Below, one piece after another: positions 43,231-51,393 of a stretch of DNA of 64,000 nucleotides (within the stretch, counting starts at the first letter, position 1; every line of letters begins with the position of its first letter). The notes beneath the pieces were generated by a model. It did not search any database. It worked only from the letters and a program-made list of their open reading frames with translations, and had not been told where the DNA came from. The position numbers were made by a program, and so were the translations under genes. Source of the DNA: Bifidobacterium mizhiense (GTDB taxonomy: Bacteria; Actinomycetota; Actinomycetes; Actinomycetales; Bifidobacteriaceae); the NCBI RefSeq assembly GCF_020884755.1, contig NZ_BPWE01000002.1, forward strand, positions 124,001-188,000, given 5' to 3'.

Positions 43231-44189
43231 TGCATCTGCTCCTTCATTCCCCTGAGCTGGACGGCGTAGGCAGCGACCATGGTAATGATGGCCATGACGA
43301 TGGCCAAGGCCGCCGCGTAATTGCTCTGACCGCCCATGAAGCTCAGGTTGTAGGCATACATATTGGGGGTGTAATAGGTGGTGATCGCATTGCCTGGAAC
43401 CATGGTCTGCAGGACCGAGGGCTCATTGAAGAGCTGGAAACTGCCGATGATGCTGAAGATGACCGTGATGACCAGGGAGCTCTTGAGTTCAGGAACCTTG
43501 ATGCTGCGCACGATCTGCCACTCCGAGGCCCCGTCGATGGCCGCTGCCTCATAGAGCGAGTGCGGCACAGTCGACAGCGAGGAATAGAAAATCAGCATGT
43601 TGTAGCCCGTGAACTCCCAGGTATTGATGTTGCCGATGGCGGCCAGAAGCACGCTGGGCTGCAGAACATCGATATGCGTGCCCAGCCATTGATTCAAGGA
43701 ACCCACCATTCCGTACTTGGTGCCGTAGATGAACCCCCACATCAGAGCCGCCACCACAGCAGGCACCGCATAGGGCAAGAAGGTGGTGATTCTGAAGAAG
43801 CGCGTGCCGTGCAGCTTGAGCGAGTCCAGGGCCAGCGCCATCAATGCCGCCAGAAGGAGCATGATGGGCACCTGAACCACAGTGAAGAGCGCCACACGGC
43901 CAACTGATGACCAGAACTGCCCGTCCTTGATCAGCCTGGCGTAATTGGCCAGACCCACAAAGACGTTCCCTCCGATCATGCGCTTCTCATACAGACTCAG
44001 GTAGATGGCATAGAGCACCGGCAGGACGAAAACGAATACGAAGACCAGGACAAAGGGTCCCATGAACTTCCATCCACGCCAGTCGGGCCTGTGAGGCCGC
44101 TCCCCAGTGCGACTCTCGCTGGTTCCGCCAGGGCCTTGAGCCCGCGCGGGGGCCGGAACCCGCACAGTCGAACTTTCGACTTCACTCAT
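43227..44189 (-). CDS. Sugar ABC transporter permease (MalF type)
   Basis: A 320-residue inner-membrane permease with a polar N-terminus and about six helices. The EAA loop PHSLYEAAAIDGASEWQIVRSIKVPELKS lies in the second half. The ATG at 44189 is chosen for AAGGAG seven bases upstream; the frame is open to 44231. Pairs with the MalG-type permease downstream and receives substrate from the binding protein encoded 64 bases upstream. Confidence 0.93.
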   Translation of the reverse strand: MSEVESSTVRVPAPARAQGPGGTSESRTGERPHRPDWRGWKFMGPFVLVFVFVFVLPVLYAIYLSLYEKRMIGGNVFVGLANYARLIKDGQFWSSVGRVALFTVVQVPIMLLLAALMALALDSLKLHGTRFFRITTFLPYAVPAVVAALMWGFIYGTKYGMVGSLNQWLGTHIDVLQPSVLLAAIGNINTWEFTGYNMLIFYSSLSTVPHSLYEAAAIDGASEWQIVRSIKVPELKSSLVITVIFSIIGSFQLFNEPSVLQTMVPGNAITTYYTPNMYAYNLSFMGGQSNYAAALAIVMAIITMVAAYAVQLRGMKEQMQ

Positions 44190-44253
44190 GATGCCTCTCC
44201 TTCTTTCCTGTCGCTGCCCGGAGACGGCCATGGTCAGCCGCCTCCATAATCAC

Positions 44254-45579
44254 TCACTTATTGACCTGATACCCCTGCTGGTTGCCGTGATCCACTAGCT
44301 TCTGCTGATAGTCCTCAAAAGCCTTCTCCAGTGTGGTCTGCTTCATGTAGGCCTTGCCGATGGAATCTCCATAGGTCGACTGGGCGAAGGGGTTGTAGGG
44401 CAGGTACTGGAATTTGGAGACTTTGAGGTTGGCTGCCTCGGTCAGCACCTTGTTGACTTCCTGACCTCCGAAGTACTCGTTCTTCTTGCTGGTGAATTCA
44501 GTCGAGCTCAGGATGCGTTTCAGCGAGGGGAAGCTGCCCTGGTCGGCCATGACCTGAGCTCCCTTGCCGTGCGTCAGGTATTCTGCGAACTTCCAGGCGG
44601 CCGCCTTGTTCTTGGCTTTCTTGGGCACGACAAGAGCCGAACCGCCGTCTTCTGCGGACACGCTGTCTCCCTCTTTCCACTGAGGCAGAGGCGCGACCCT
44701 CCAGTTGCCCTTCTGGTCGGGTGCACCGGACTCCAAATTGGTGGGCATCCAGGCACCGATGGTCAGCGAGGCCACCGATCCATCGTTAAGCGCCCTGTTC
44801 CAGTCATCGGACCAGTTGGCGGTCTTGGTATCGAGCAGGTCTTCATCGATCAGCTTCTGCTGAAAGTCGATATACCGCTTCATGCCGGCATCCTTGGTCA
44901 TGTTGATGGTGATCTTGTCACCATCGACCTTCCATGGGTGGGCCCCAGCCTGCCAAGCCTGTGCGGTGAATGGCTGATAGGCGTTCTTGTCGCCGGCGTT
45001 GTTGGTGATGTAAGAGCCCACAGCTCGGATCTTCTTGGCGTCCTGGTAGTACTCATCCCAGGTCTTTGGGGGCTCGGGAATACCAGCCTTGTCGAAGACC
45101 GCCTTGTTGTAGAAGAAAACCTCGGGACCGGCATCAATGGGCAGAGCATAGGGCTTGCCGTCATACTGGACTTTGTTCCAGGGTCCCGGAGCGAAGTCAT
45201 CAGCAAACTTATCCGCCCCATACCCTGACAGGTCTTCCAAGTTGTCTTCAATCGCGAACTGCTGGACGGTAGGATCCTCCAGCATGGTGACATCGGGGAT
45301 GCCCTTGCCTGCAGCGACTGCGTTGGACAAGGCCACCTGAGTGTCACCAGCAGTGCCGGTGTTGTTGTACTTCACAGTGATGCCGGGGTTGGCCTTTTCA
45401 AAAGCAGCAATGGTCTCCTTGATACCATTGCCCCAGCCCCAAAAGATTATGCGCCCAGAGGCCTTGCTGGTGTCCGCTGGCTTCGATGTTGATCCAGACC
45501 CGCTGCTTCCACAGGCAGCGAACGAGGCCAAGGCGACCACGGTGACGCCCATGGTCAGGATTTTCCTTGCAGAATTCAT
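44254..45579 (-). CDS. Extracellular sugar-binding lipoprotein of ABC transporter
   Basis: A 441-residue cluster-B-type solute-binding lipoprotein. The signal peptide ends in ASFAAC with the lipidated cysteine at 23, followed by a Ser/Gly linker. The mature part starts IIFWGWGNGIKETIAAFEKANPGITVKYNN and has the usual two-lobe pattern. The ATG at 45579 has AAAGG six bases upstream. It heads the operon containing both permeases, GH42 and LacI, with its own promoter inside the end of the GH43 gene. Context suggests binding of short beta-galactosides, comparable to the beta-1,6-galactobiose receptor known from Bifidobacterium animalis; the specificity is inferred. Confidence 0.88.
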   Translation of the reverse strand: MNSARKILTMGVTVVALASFAACGSSGSGSTSKPADTSKASGRIIFWGWGNGIKETIAAFEKANPGITVKYNNTGTAGDTQVALSNAVAAGKGIPDVTMLEDPTVQQFAIEDNLEDLSGYGADKFADDFAPGPWNKVQYDGKPYALPIDAGPEVFFYNKAVFDKAGIPEPPKTWDEYYQDAKKIRAVGSYITNNAGDKNAYQPFTAQAWQAGAHPWKVDGDKITINMTKDAGMKRYIDFQQKLIDEDLLDTKTANWSDDWNRALNDGSVASLTIGAWMPTNLESGAPDQKGNWRVAPLPQWKEGDSVSAEDGGSALVVPKKAKNKAAAWKFAEYLTHGKGAQVMADQGSFPSLKRILSSTEFTSKKNEYFGGQEVNKVLTEAANLKVSKFQYLPYNPFAQSTYGDSIGKAYMKQTTLEKAFEDYQQKLVDHGNQQGYQVNK

Positions 45580-45648
45580 GATGAACCTTTCGATGTTTGT
45601 AAAAACCACGTCCTTGATAAGGTTTTGACGCCCTGCTCCTTCCGACTG

Positions 45649-45668
45649 TTGATACAACTGTGTACCAA
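45649..45668. promoter_or_regulatory. LacI-type operator before the binding-protein operon
   Basis: TTGATACAACTGTGTACCAA has arms TTGATACA and TGTACCAA around ACTG. It differs at one base from the perfect palindrome at 47761-47780, lies ten bases downstream of the -10 box and so would overlap the start of transcription. Confidence 0.8.
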
Positions 45669-45678
45669 CGTGTTATTC

Positions 45679-45706
45679 AGTATAAGCCGTAGCTTTGAAT
45701 TGTCAA
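45679..45706 (-). promoter_or_regulatory. Promoter of the binding-protein operon
   Basis: On the minus strand TTGACA (45706-45701) and TATACT (45684-45679) are 16 bases apart, both near consensus. The -35 overlaps the GH43 stop codon, so the transport/GH42 operon can be transcribed independently of GH43. Confidence 0.75.
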
Positions 45707-47697
45707 TTCTGTTCAATGAGACGCCGCCGACCGTAGACGGCCACGACCATGAACAGAATGCCCGCCGCCAGGCAGCTCGCTACGAGAGTTGGAGCACGGC
45801 CGATAGCGCTGCCTGTTGCAGCCAGAGTGGAGGATAGACCGCCGCTGCCAGCGACAGGACGGACAGGCAGGGATTTGTCTGGCTCCACAGAACCGGACGC
45901 GGACCCTCCAGGGCCTGCCGGCGTACCATTTCCGTCGTGATCGACCAGGTCATTGGTCTCATCGCCCTTTTCAGGCACACCTGTCAGGGACACGTCATCC
46001 ACATGCAGGGTCTGGCCCAAACTGCCGGAGGCTTCAATAGTGATTTTGGTATGCCCGCCTAGCAGATCGACCGGCAAGGAGGCCTGCTTCCAGTCTGTGC
46101 CGGTAGAGGCAGCCAGGTCAATCTCCGAGGTCTTCCCGCCGGATTCAATCGCGATCCTGGCATGATCCATGCCTTTAGGGTTCGCATAGGAGAGTTTCAG
46201 AAGGAAACGGCCGGCGTGCAGGGGAACGTGCCCTGGTTCATCAAAATCCTGGATAATGGAGGCAGTGCGGGATCGTCCGGGCGCGAATTGCAGATCATAG
46301 TCGCCCACTCGCCCATAGGCATCGGCTACGTTGTTCACGGCATCTGGATTGACCCGCCGCCATCCGGCGATATCGGCAATCACGTTACCGTCCTTATCCC
46401 GATACCCCTGTTCACCCACCGAAACCCTGTCCGCTTCGAAGGAACCGTTGAGCACATAGTCATTGGCATCGTCAACCGACCAAAGGCCGGTGCCAGCATC
46501 CAGCTTCCACCGACTCATGGAATTGAAGCGAGGCGTACCGGAATCATCAAAACTCAGCGGATTCCACTGGTTGTATCCAAGCCCATTACCCGCAAAGTCA
46601 GCCCATCGATCGCCGCAGTGAATGACGGTCTCTGCTCGGCTGCCGTGCAAGGTGTAGTAAAAACCGGTCTGAGTGATGTGTCCGAAATCCGCTCGGCTGC
46701 CATCCATGATCACCGTCTGATTGACGGGCTGATATGGGCCAAACAGATGATCTGCTACCTGAAAATGAATTCGGGATGCATCCCACCCGAATAGATCGGA
46801 ACCAGCCAAATAATACCGGCCAGCGTGCTTGAAGAGCGCATTGCCTTCACGTCCGAAGCCCTGGTAGAGCTTGGTAGGTTCAAGCAAATCCACCTGACCC
46901 CCTCTGGCGCCTATTCTGGCTGCCCAGACACTGCCCCGGCCACGGCCATAGGAGTAAATCAGATAACCTGTGCCATCCTCATCCTGGAAGACGCTCTGGT
47001 CACCGGTATTGCTGGTGCCCAGCCCGTAATCGCGCATGTCGATACGCCTCTGGGCTTTGAACGGTCCAGCAGGCGAATTGGCCGTAGCGATCATCACCTT
47101 TTTGTCGAAATTGCGACCCGTTGCATCAGTAGGCATTTCATGCTGGATAAGCATGGCATAAGTGTGCAACTCAGGGACATAAGCAACTCCCATTCTGCAT
47201 ACCCAACCCGCACTACGGCCACCAAAGTCACTGGAGAATGCATCAGCCTGCGCCCTGTCCAACGCCACGCCTTGATACTGCCAATCGGTCAGATTCGCGG
47301 ATTTATAGGCATCCACCGAAATGAAATCATTGCCAGTGAGCGCATGGGTTGGGTCCTGTCGATAAGCTTCAGCCTGGGAAAAGTGAACACCGTACCAAAA
47401 ATGAGAGACCTTCCCCGTCGCGGGATCCGGGAAATCGAAAATTCCTCCGCCCTGCATATACATTGGATTACCGTCAGCGTCATCCCAAAAACGGTCATTG
47501 ACGATCAGCCCGCTTCCGCCTGCAGAATCGGACTTTTGCCCTGCTCCTTGAGCAGCAGCCGCCTTTGGCGCTCCAAAGGACAAGCCCAGAATCATCGCTA
47601 GAACGATAAGAAGAACGGCCAATCTGTGCCTTGCCAGCGTATGATCCCGAATACGGTTTCCGTTTCCGGGTATATCCGAGCCGATATTCTCATTCAT
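45703..47697 (-). CDS. Wall-anchored GH43 enzyme, probable exo-beta-1,3-galactanase (subfamily 24)
   Basis: A 664-residue secreted glycoside hydrolase. Signal peptide about 1-48; five-bladed GH43 catalytic domain about 65-410, with GNPMYMQGGGIFDF near its start, matching the HGGG-type opening of galactan 1,3-beta-galactosidases, and DQSVFQDEDGTGYLIYS in the middle. A jelly-roll carbohydrate-binding-like module (YVLNGSFEADR to HVDDVSLTGVP) follows, then a Gly/Ser/Pro linker and a sorting signal LAATG with membrane helix and basic tail. Subfamily 24 members remove galactose units, with their side chains, from the beta-1,3-galactan backbone of type II arabinogalactan. The ATG at 47697 has GAGAGG six bases upstream. 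Subfamily assignment is from pattern recognition, not a search. Confidence 0.78.
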   Translation of the reverse strand: MNENIGSDIPGNGNRIRDHTLARHRLAVLLIVLAMILGLSFGAPKAAAAQGAGQKSDSAGGSGLIVNDRFWDDADGNPMYMQGGGIFDFPDPATGKVSHFWYGVHFSQAEAYRQDPTHALTGNDFISVDAYKSANLTDWQYQGVALDRAQADAFSSDFGGRSAGWVCRMGVAYVPELHTYAMLIQHEMPTDATGRNFDKKVMIATANSPAGPFKAQRRIDMRDYGLGTSNTGDQSVFQDEDGTGYLIYSYGRGRGSVWAARIGARGGQVDLLEPTKLYQGFGREGNALFKHAGRYYLAGSDLFGWDASRIHFQVADHLFGPYQPVNQTVIMDGSRADFGHITQTGFYYTLHGSRAETVIHCGDRWADFAGNGLGYNQWNPLSFDDSGTPRFNSMSRWKLDAGTGLWSVDDANDYVLNGSFEADRVSVGEQGYRDKDGNVIADIAGWRRVNPDAVNNVADAYGRVGDYDLQFAPGRSRTASIIQDFDEPGHVPLHAGRFLLKLSYANPKGMDHARIAIESGGKTSEIDLAASTGTDWKQASLPVDLLGGHTKITIEASGSLGQTLHVDDVSLTGVPEKGDETNDLVDHDGNGTPAGPGGSASGSVEPDKSLPVRPVAGSGGLSSTLAATGSAIGRAPTLVASCLAAGILFMVVAVYGRRRLIEQN

Positions 47698-47760
47698 AGT
47701 CAACCTCTCTGTTGCTGATGGTTGCGGTCATAGACCCTGATCAAATCGAAATCTATGCAG

Positions 47761-47780
47761 TTGATACAACTGTGTATCAA
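47761..47780. promoter_or_regulatory. LacI-type operator before the GH43 gene
   Basis: TTGATACAACTGTGTATCAA is a perfect inverted repeat (TTGATACA and TGTATCAA around ACTG), six bases after the -10 box of the GH43 promoter. Its near-twin at 45649-45668 shows that the hydrolase and import operon share a regulator. Confidence 0.85.
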
Positions 47781-47786
47781 ACTGCA

Positions 47787-47815
47787 ATAATACTAACACA
47801 ACCTAAACGATCCAA
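47787..47815 (-). promoter_or_regulatory. Promoter of the GH43 gene
   Basis: On the minus strand TTGGAT (47815-47810) and TATTAT (47792-47787) are 17 bases apart, followed directly by the operator palindrome. Confidence 0.7.
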
Positions 47816-47902
47816 CTCAATGCAGAAGTCGGACTATAGAGCTCCTATGCGAATAAACACTTACCTAGCGTTCAATTCTGCCTATCCTCCAAAAGCCGGC
47901 GA

Positions 47903-48700
47903 TCAGCGATCCTGCGGAAGAGGTTGACCTGGGCAGGTATGCAGAACAGCCAGCATGGCCTGTTTTTCCGAGCTGGTGACACTCAGGGAGTATTTGTCCT
48001 TGACTCCTATCTGACGGGCCACATACGAGCACTGATAGTCCTTGTTCTCGGGCAGCCAGTAGTCGGCCGAGGCGCTCCCCTTGGCCTGGTTGGCCGGGCC
48101 GTCCACAGCAAGCAGATTGTAGGGGTCGTTGCCAAAACGATAGCGGCGGGCCGTGTCCCACTTGCTGGCTCCTGACCGCCAGGCATTCTCCAGAGCGACC
48201 ACGTGGTCGATCTGCACGGCCGAGCTGGTTTTCGGCCCTCTGACGAATTCGATGGTTCGCCCGGTATAGGGATCCTGCAGACGACCGCTGGCCACCTTGC
48301 ACCCGCCGGGAGTAGTGGTACGCAGGTCAGTCAGGTCGCGGGTCAACACATCCTCGCGCACATTGCAGCCGTTGCCATCCTCATCGGTCTCCTTGAAGCC
48401 GAAGGACTCACGCCGGTACTGGCGACCAGGGCGGGAATGATCGTCCACTGTCAGACTCTGCAGGGTCTGGGCCGCATCGCCGGTTGCCGTATATCGGCCG
48501 GTCAGCCGTCCGACTCCACCGTTGACCCTTGGCAATATCAGGCCGATGGTGATGCCTAGGACCACAGCCACCACCAGAAGAATCAGCACCCGTTCCGTGA
48601 GCGATTCACGACGGAAGCGGGCCGGTGCGGGATTGCGCCAGACAGAACCATACCGGCTGCGGCCTCGATACCGATATCTTCTGCGTCTCGGACCGGTCAT
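47903..48700 (-). CDS. Membrane-anchored HNH-type endonuclease (DUF1524/GmrSD C-terminal-like)
   Basis: A 265-residue protein with a basic N-terminus, one membrane helix (about 36-55) and an extracytoplasmic nuclease-like domain. The core motif VQIDHVVALENAWRSGASKWD near 165-185 and the later NLLAVDGPANQAKGSASADYWLP match the HNH fold of DUF1524 proteins, with the metal-binding DH and the Asn/Lys of the third strand. Secreted members are common in Actinobacteria and may degrade external DNA. AGGAGG is 12 bases before the ATG, rather far. It lies downstream of the divergent-looking GH43 control region but on the same strand; no functional link is evident. Confidence 0.85.
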   Translation of the reverse strand: MTGPRRRRYRYRGRSRYGSVWRNPAPARFRRESLTERVLILLVVAVVLGITIGLILPRVNGGVGRLTGRYTATGDAAQTLQSLTVDDHSRPGRQYRRESFGFKETDEDGNGCNVREDVLTRDLTDLRTTTPGGCKVASGRLQDPYTGRTIEFVRGPKTSSAVQIDHVVALENAWRSGASKWDTARRYRFGNDPYNLLAVDGPANQAKGSASADYWLPENKDYQCSYVARQIGVKDKYSLSVTSSEKQAMLAVLHTCPGQPLPQDR

Positions 48701-48754
48701 CTACCGCCGATACCTCCTATGTCGACTGCTTGCATGAATCATCCATCATAGCGG

Positions 48755-49603
48755 TCAGGCATAGGCGTAGGTCATCGGGTCGTGTCCTGCACGCACCGAG
48801 GAGTCCATGGCATCGATGGCGGCATGCTCCTCAGGTGTCAGGCTGAAGCCGAACAGATCCAGGTTCTCCGCCTGCCTTTCCCGGTGAACAGACTTGGGGA
48901 TGATGATGGTCCCGTTCTCGATGTGCCAGCGCAGCACCACCTGGGCCGGCGTGACCCCGTGGGCCTGGGCGATTTGCTCCAGCCTTCCGCCGCCGGCTGT
49001 AAGGTCTGCGCCACGCGCCAATGGCGAGTATGCCTGGACGGCTATGCCATGCTCCTTGCAGAAGGCCGTTACCGTGCGCTGCTGCCAGCTGGGGTGCAGC
49101 TCGATCTGATCCACGGCAGGGTACTCCCCCATCTCCCGGTACAGCCGTTCCAGATGCTCGGGTAGGAAGTTGCAGACTCCTAGGGTCCGCACCCGCCCCT
49201 GGTCGCGCAACCGATGGAAAGCCCGCCAAACCTGGTCGGCCCGCCAATCAAACGGCGTGGGCCAATGGATCATATACATGTCGACATAGTCGGTGCCCAG
49301 CAGAGCCAGCTGGCGGTCGAAAGCCCGCAGAGCGCTGTCATAACCTTGTTCGGAATCACGCAGCTTAGTAGTCAGCCACAGGTTGTCACGCTCAGGTCCG
49401 CTCTGGCAACCGAAGGCTTTGAGGCCACGGCCCACGCCTCCTTCATTGCGGTAGCCCGCTGCCGTATCGATGTGGCGATAACCCAGTTCCAAGGCAGATT
49501 GCACTACTCCAGCGGTTTGATCATCGTCGATCCTGAGCACGCCCAGACCCACCTGCGGAATGCGATTGCCGTCAGACAATAGAATGTCAGGAACTGCTGT
49601 CAT
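48755..49603 (-). CDS. Aldo/keto reductase
   Basis: A 282-residue NADPH-dependent oxidoreductase of the AKR5-like group (2,5-diketo-gluconate reductase type). The catalytic tetrad is visible: Asp in HIDTAAGYRNEGG, Tyr in the same motif, Lys in LTTKLRDSE and His in MYMIHWPTP. The coenzyme site SVHRERQAENLDLFGF near the C-terminus fits. The ATG at 49603 has AAGG eight bases upstream; the frame is open to 49648. Substrate not predictable. Confidence 0.92.
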   Translation of the reverse strand: MTAVPDILLSDGNRIPQVGLGVLRIDDDQTAGVVQSALELGYRHIDTAAGYRNEGGVGRGLKAFGCQSGPERDNLWLTTKLRDSEQGYDSALRAFDRQLALLGTDYVDMYMIHWPTPFDWRADQVWRAFHRLRDQGRVRTLGVCNFLPEHLERLYREMGEYPAVDQIELHPSWQQRTVTAFCKEHGIAVQAYSPLARGADLTAGGGRLEQIAQAHGVTPAQVVLRWHIENGTIIIPKSVHRERQAENLDLFGFSLTPEEHAAIDAMDSSVRAGHDPMTYAYA

Positions 49604-49732
49604 GGTCCACACCTTCCCAGGATGTAGCCCAGCCGTCTGCCGGGCCATGCTCGCTCCATTCTAGAGCCAGGCAAAAGCCCGGTTGAAACAGAACAGTCCT
49701 ATGTGGTCAAACCTGCCCGCTCATGCACCGGC

Positions 49733-51235
49733 TTAGATTTTGCTGATGCTGAAGAAGTACAGCACGTGGGTATCGAACCAATGGTAGCCAAGGTCGAATA
49801 CGGGCAGCAGGCTGATCTTCATCATCATGCCGACCGTGCCCCAGGCGAAGAAGAGGCCGAGCACAGCCAACAGCCACATGAAGGCGCTGCAGATTCGTCG
49901 GGTTTTGATCAACCGGCGACGGCGTGTGGCTTCTGAACGGGTCTCCTGCTCATGGCTGACCATGATCGTGGCCAGCGGCTCCCCCATGGTCCCCGGTCCC
50001 GTCGCTCGAGATTCCAGATGCTCCATTTGCTCCAGCTCGTGACGGCAGTTGCGCCGGCGACGTGAAAGCAGGTACCAACCCACCAGGCAGGCCAGGAACA
50101 GGGCCAGAAGTACCCAGACCATGTAAATGGGCGCCCCCTCAGGCTGGGTAGGAGGCACGTCGTCGCCGATATAGTGACCACGCACTATCAGTCGGTGGGA
50201 GTTGACGCCATAGGGATAGCAGGTCAGCAGGGTCACATAGTTGGAATTCTGGACTGGCTGCAGTGCACTGACATCGGTAGGCAAGATGATCTTAATCTGG
50301 TCCACCTTGTAGCTCATATGCCGTTTGAGGACACGTATCTGGAAGACATCACCCTTGCGCAGCTGGGTCAGGTTGTCGAACAGCATGTAGCCGACTTCGC
50401 CGGTGTGCCCCGTAATGACGGAGTGGATGGTTCTGTTGTCGGTAGGCACGTGGGTCGTGGCGATGTGCCCCGTGCCATCCTTGAGCACAACATCGCTGGT
50501 GCCGTGCCGCACGGGCAGCTTGACATTGATCTTGGGGATCTCCACATAGGCCATCATGCCTTTGCCGTCTACATTGAGGATTTTGTAGTAGCGACCCAGT
50601 GGTTCCTTGACTTCCTTGTACTTGAAGGGGTCCCTCAGCGTAGGCTTGCCTAATTCCTCGTCGTACTTCTTGGCATCACGCCACATGGCTCTGCGCTGTG
50701 CAGGTGAAAGTGCATCCACGATCTGGTCGTAGTTGTCGACTGCGGTGGAATCCTTGGAATAGTTTACATATGCCGCCAATAGCGGGTAGAGGAAGATTGC
50801 CAGACCAATCATGAAGGCCAAGGTCTCCAGGAGGCCGAACCCCCGCCCTGACTTGCGAGCCTTACCACCGTTCTTGGCCTGTTTGGAGGCTGCCGCAGCT
50901 GCCTGACCAGCGTTGCCTTGTTGACTTGTTTCCTGGGAATGATGTCCTGAAACTACAATTATGGGAGCCGACGTTGTAGCTTGGCCTGAAACAGACACTG
51001 GAGCTGCTATTGTATCTAAATCATCCGATGCTGAAGCTCCTCTATCCTCAGGTGTTGCCGAAGGCGGATAGGAGGGTGGTATATCGGAACTTGGAGCATA
51101 GGCAGGCGGCATATCTGCTTGCCCAGCAGGTATGTCTGACGAGGTTGATTCTGTCGGAATGGACTCGTATGCAACATCACCGTTGCCGGCGGTATGAACT
51201 GGGCTCATAGTAGCGGAGTCAGTGTTCTGGTCCAT
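49733..51235 (-). CDS. Class C (pilus) sortase with long N-terminal extension
   Basis: A 500-residue transpeptidase that would polymerise the adjacent pilins. The catalytic triad is at His277 (VITGHTG), Cys339 (TLLTCYPYG) and Arg348 (NSHRLIVRG). The lid motif DPF is at 202-204, as in class C sortases, and a first membrane helix spans about 135-157. Unusual features are about 130 residues of Pro/Ser/Ala-rich sequence before that helix and about 100 residues beyond the core, with two further membrane segments (about 370-390 and 450-480). Class C sortases are usually about 300 residues. AGGAAGG lies six bases before the ATG. It is separated from the minor pilin gene by a terminator. Confidence 0.92.
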   Translation of the reverse strand: MDQNTDSATMSPVHTAGNGDVAYESIPTESTSSDIPAGQADMPPAYAPSSDIPPSYPPSATPEDRGASASDDLDTIAAPVSVSGQATTSAPIIVVSGHHSQETSQQGNAGQAAAAASKQAKNGGKARKSGRGFGLLETLAFMIGLAIFLYPLLAAYVNYSKDSTAVDNYDQIVDALSPAQRRAMWRDAKKYDEELGKPTLRDPFKYKEVKEPLGRYYKILNVDGKGMMAYVEIPKINVKLPVRHGTSDVVLKDGTGHIATTHVPTDNRTIHSVITGHTGEVGYMLFDNLTQLRKGDVFQIRVLKRHMSYKVDQIKIILPTDVSALQPVQNSNYVTLLTCYPYGVNSHRLIVRGHYIGDDVPPTQPEGAPIYMVWVLLALFLACLVGWYLLSRRRRNCRHELEQMEHLESRATGPGTMGEPLATIMVSHEQETRSEATRRRRLIKTRRICSAFMWLLAVLGLFFAWGTVGMMMKISLLPVFDLGYHWFDTHVLYFFSISKI

Positions 51236-51294
51236 CTATAGCCTTCCTCGCACAGCACTTCAAATAGTCCCGTTACTACCTTTTGACATACAAA

Positions 51295-51325
51295 GACCGG
51301 CGGCACCTATATGATACCGCCGGTC
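51295..51325 (-). terminator. Terminator between minor pilin and sortase genes
   Basis: A nine-base perfect stem, GACCGGCGG (51295-51303) with CCGCCGGTC (51317-51325), is followed on the minus strand by TTTGTATG. It would lower sortase expression relative to the pilins, or require a separate promoter. Confidence 0.75.
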
Positions 51326-51393
51326 CTTAGGCATCCTCACAAATGCCTACGATGCCATTTGCTAGCATCACACCGACATGGGCAGGAGAATAC

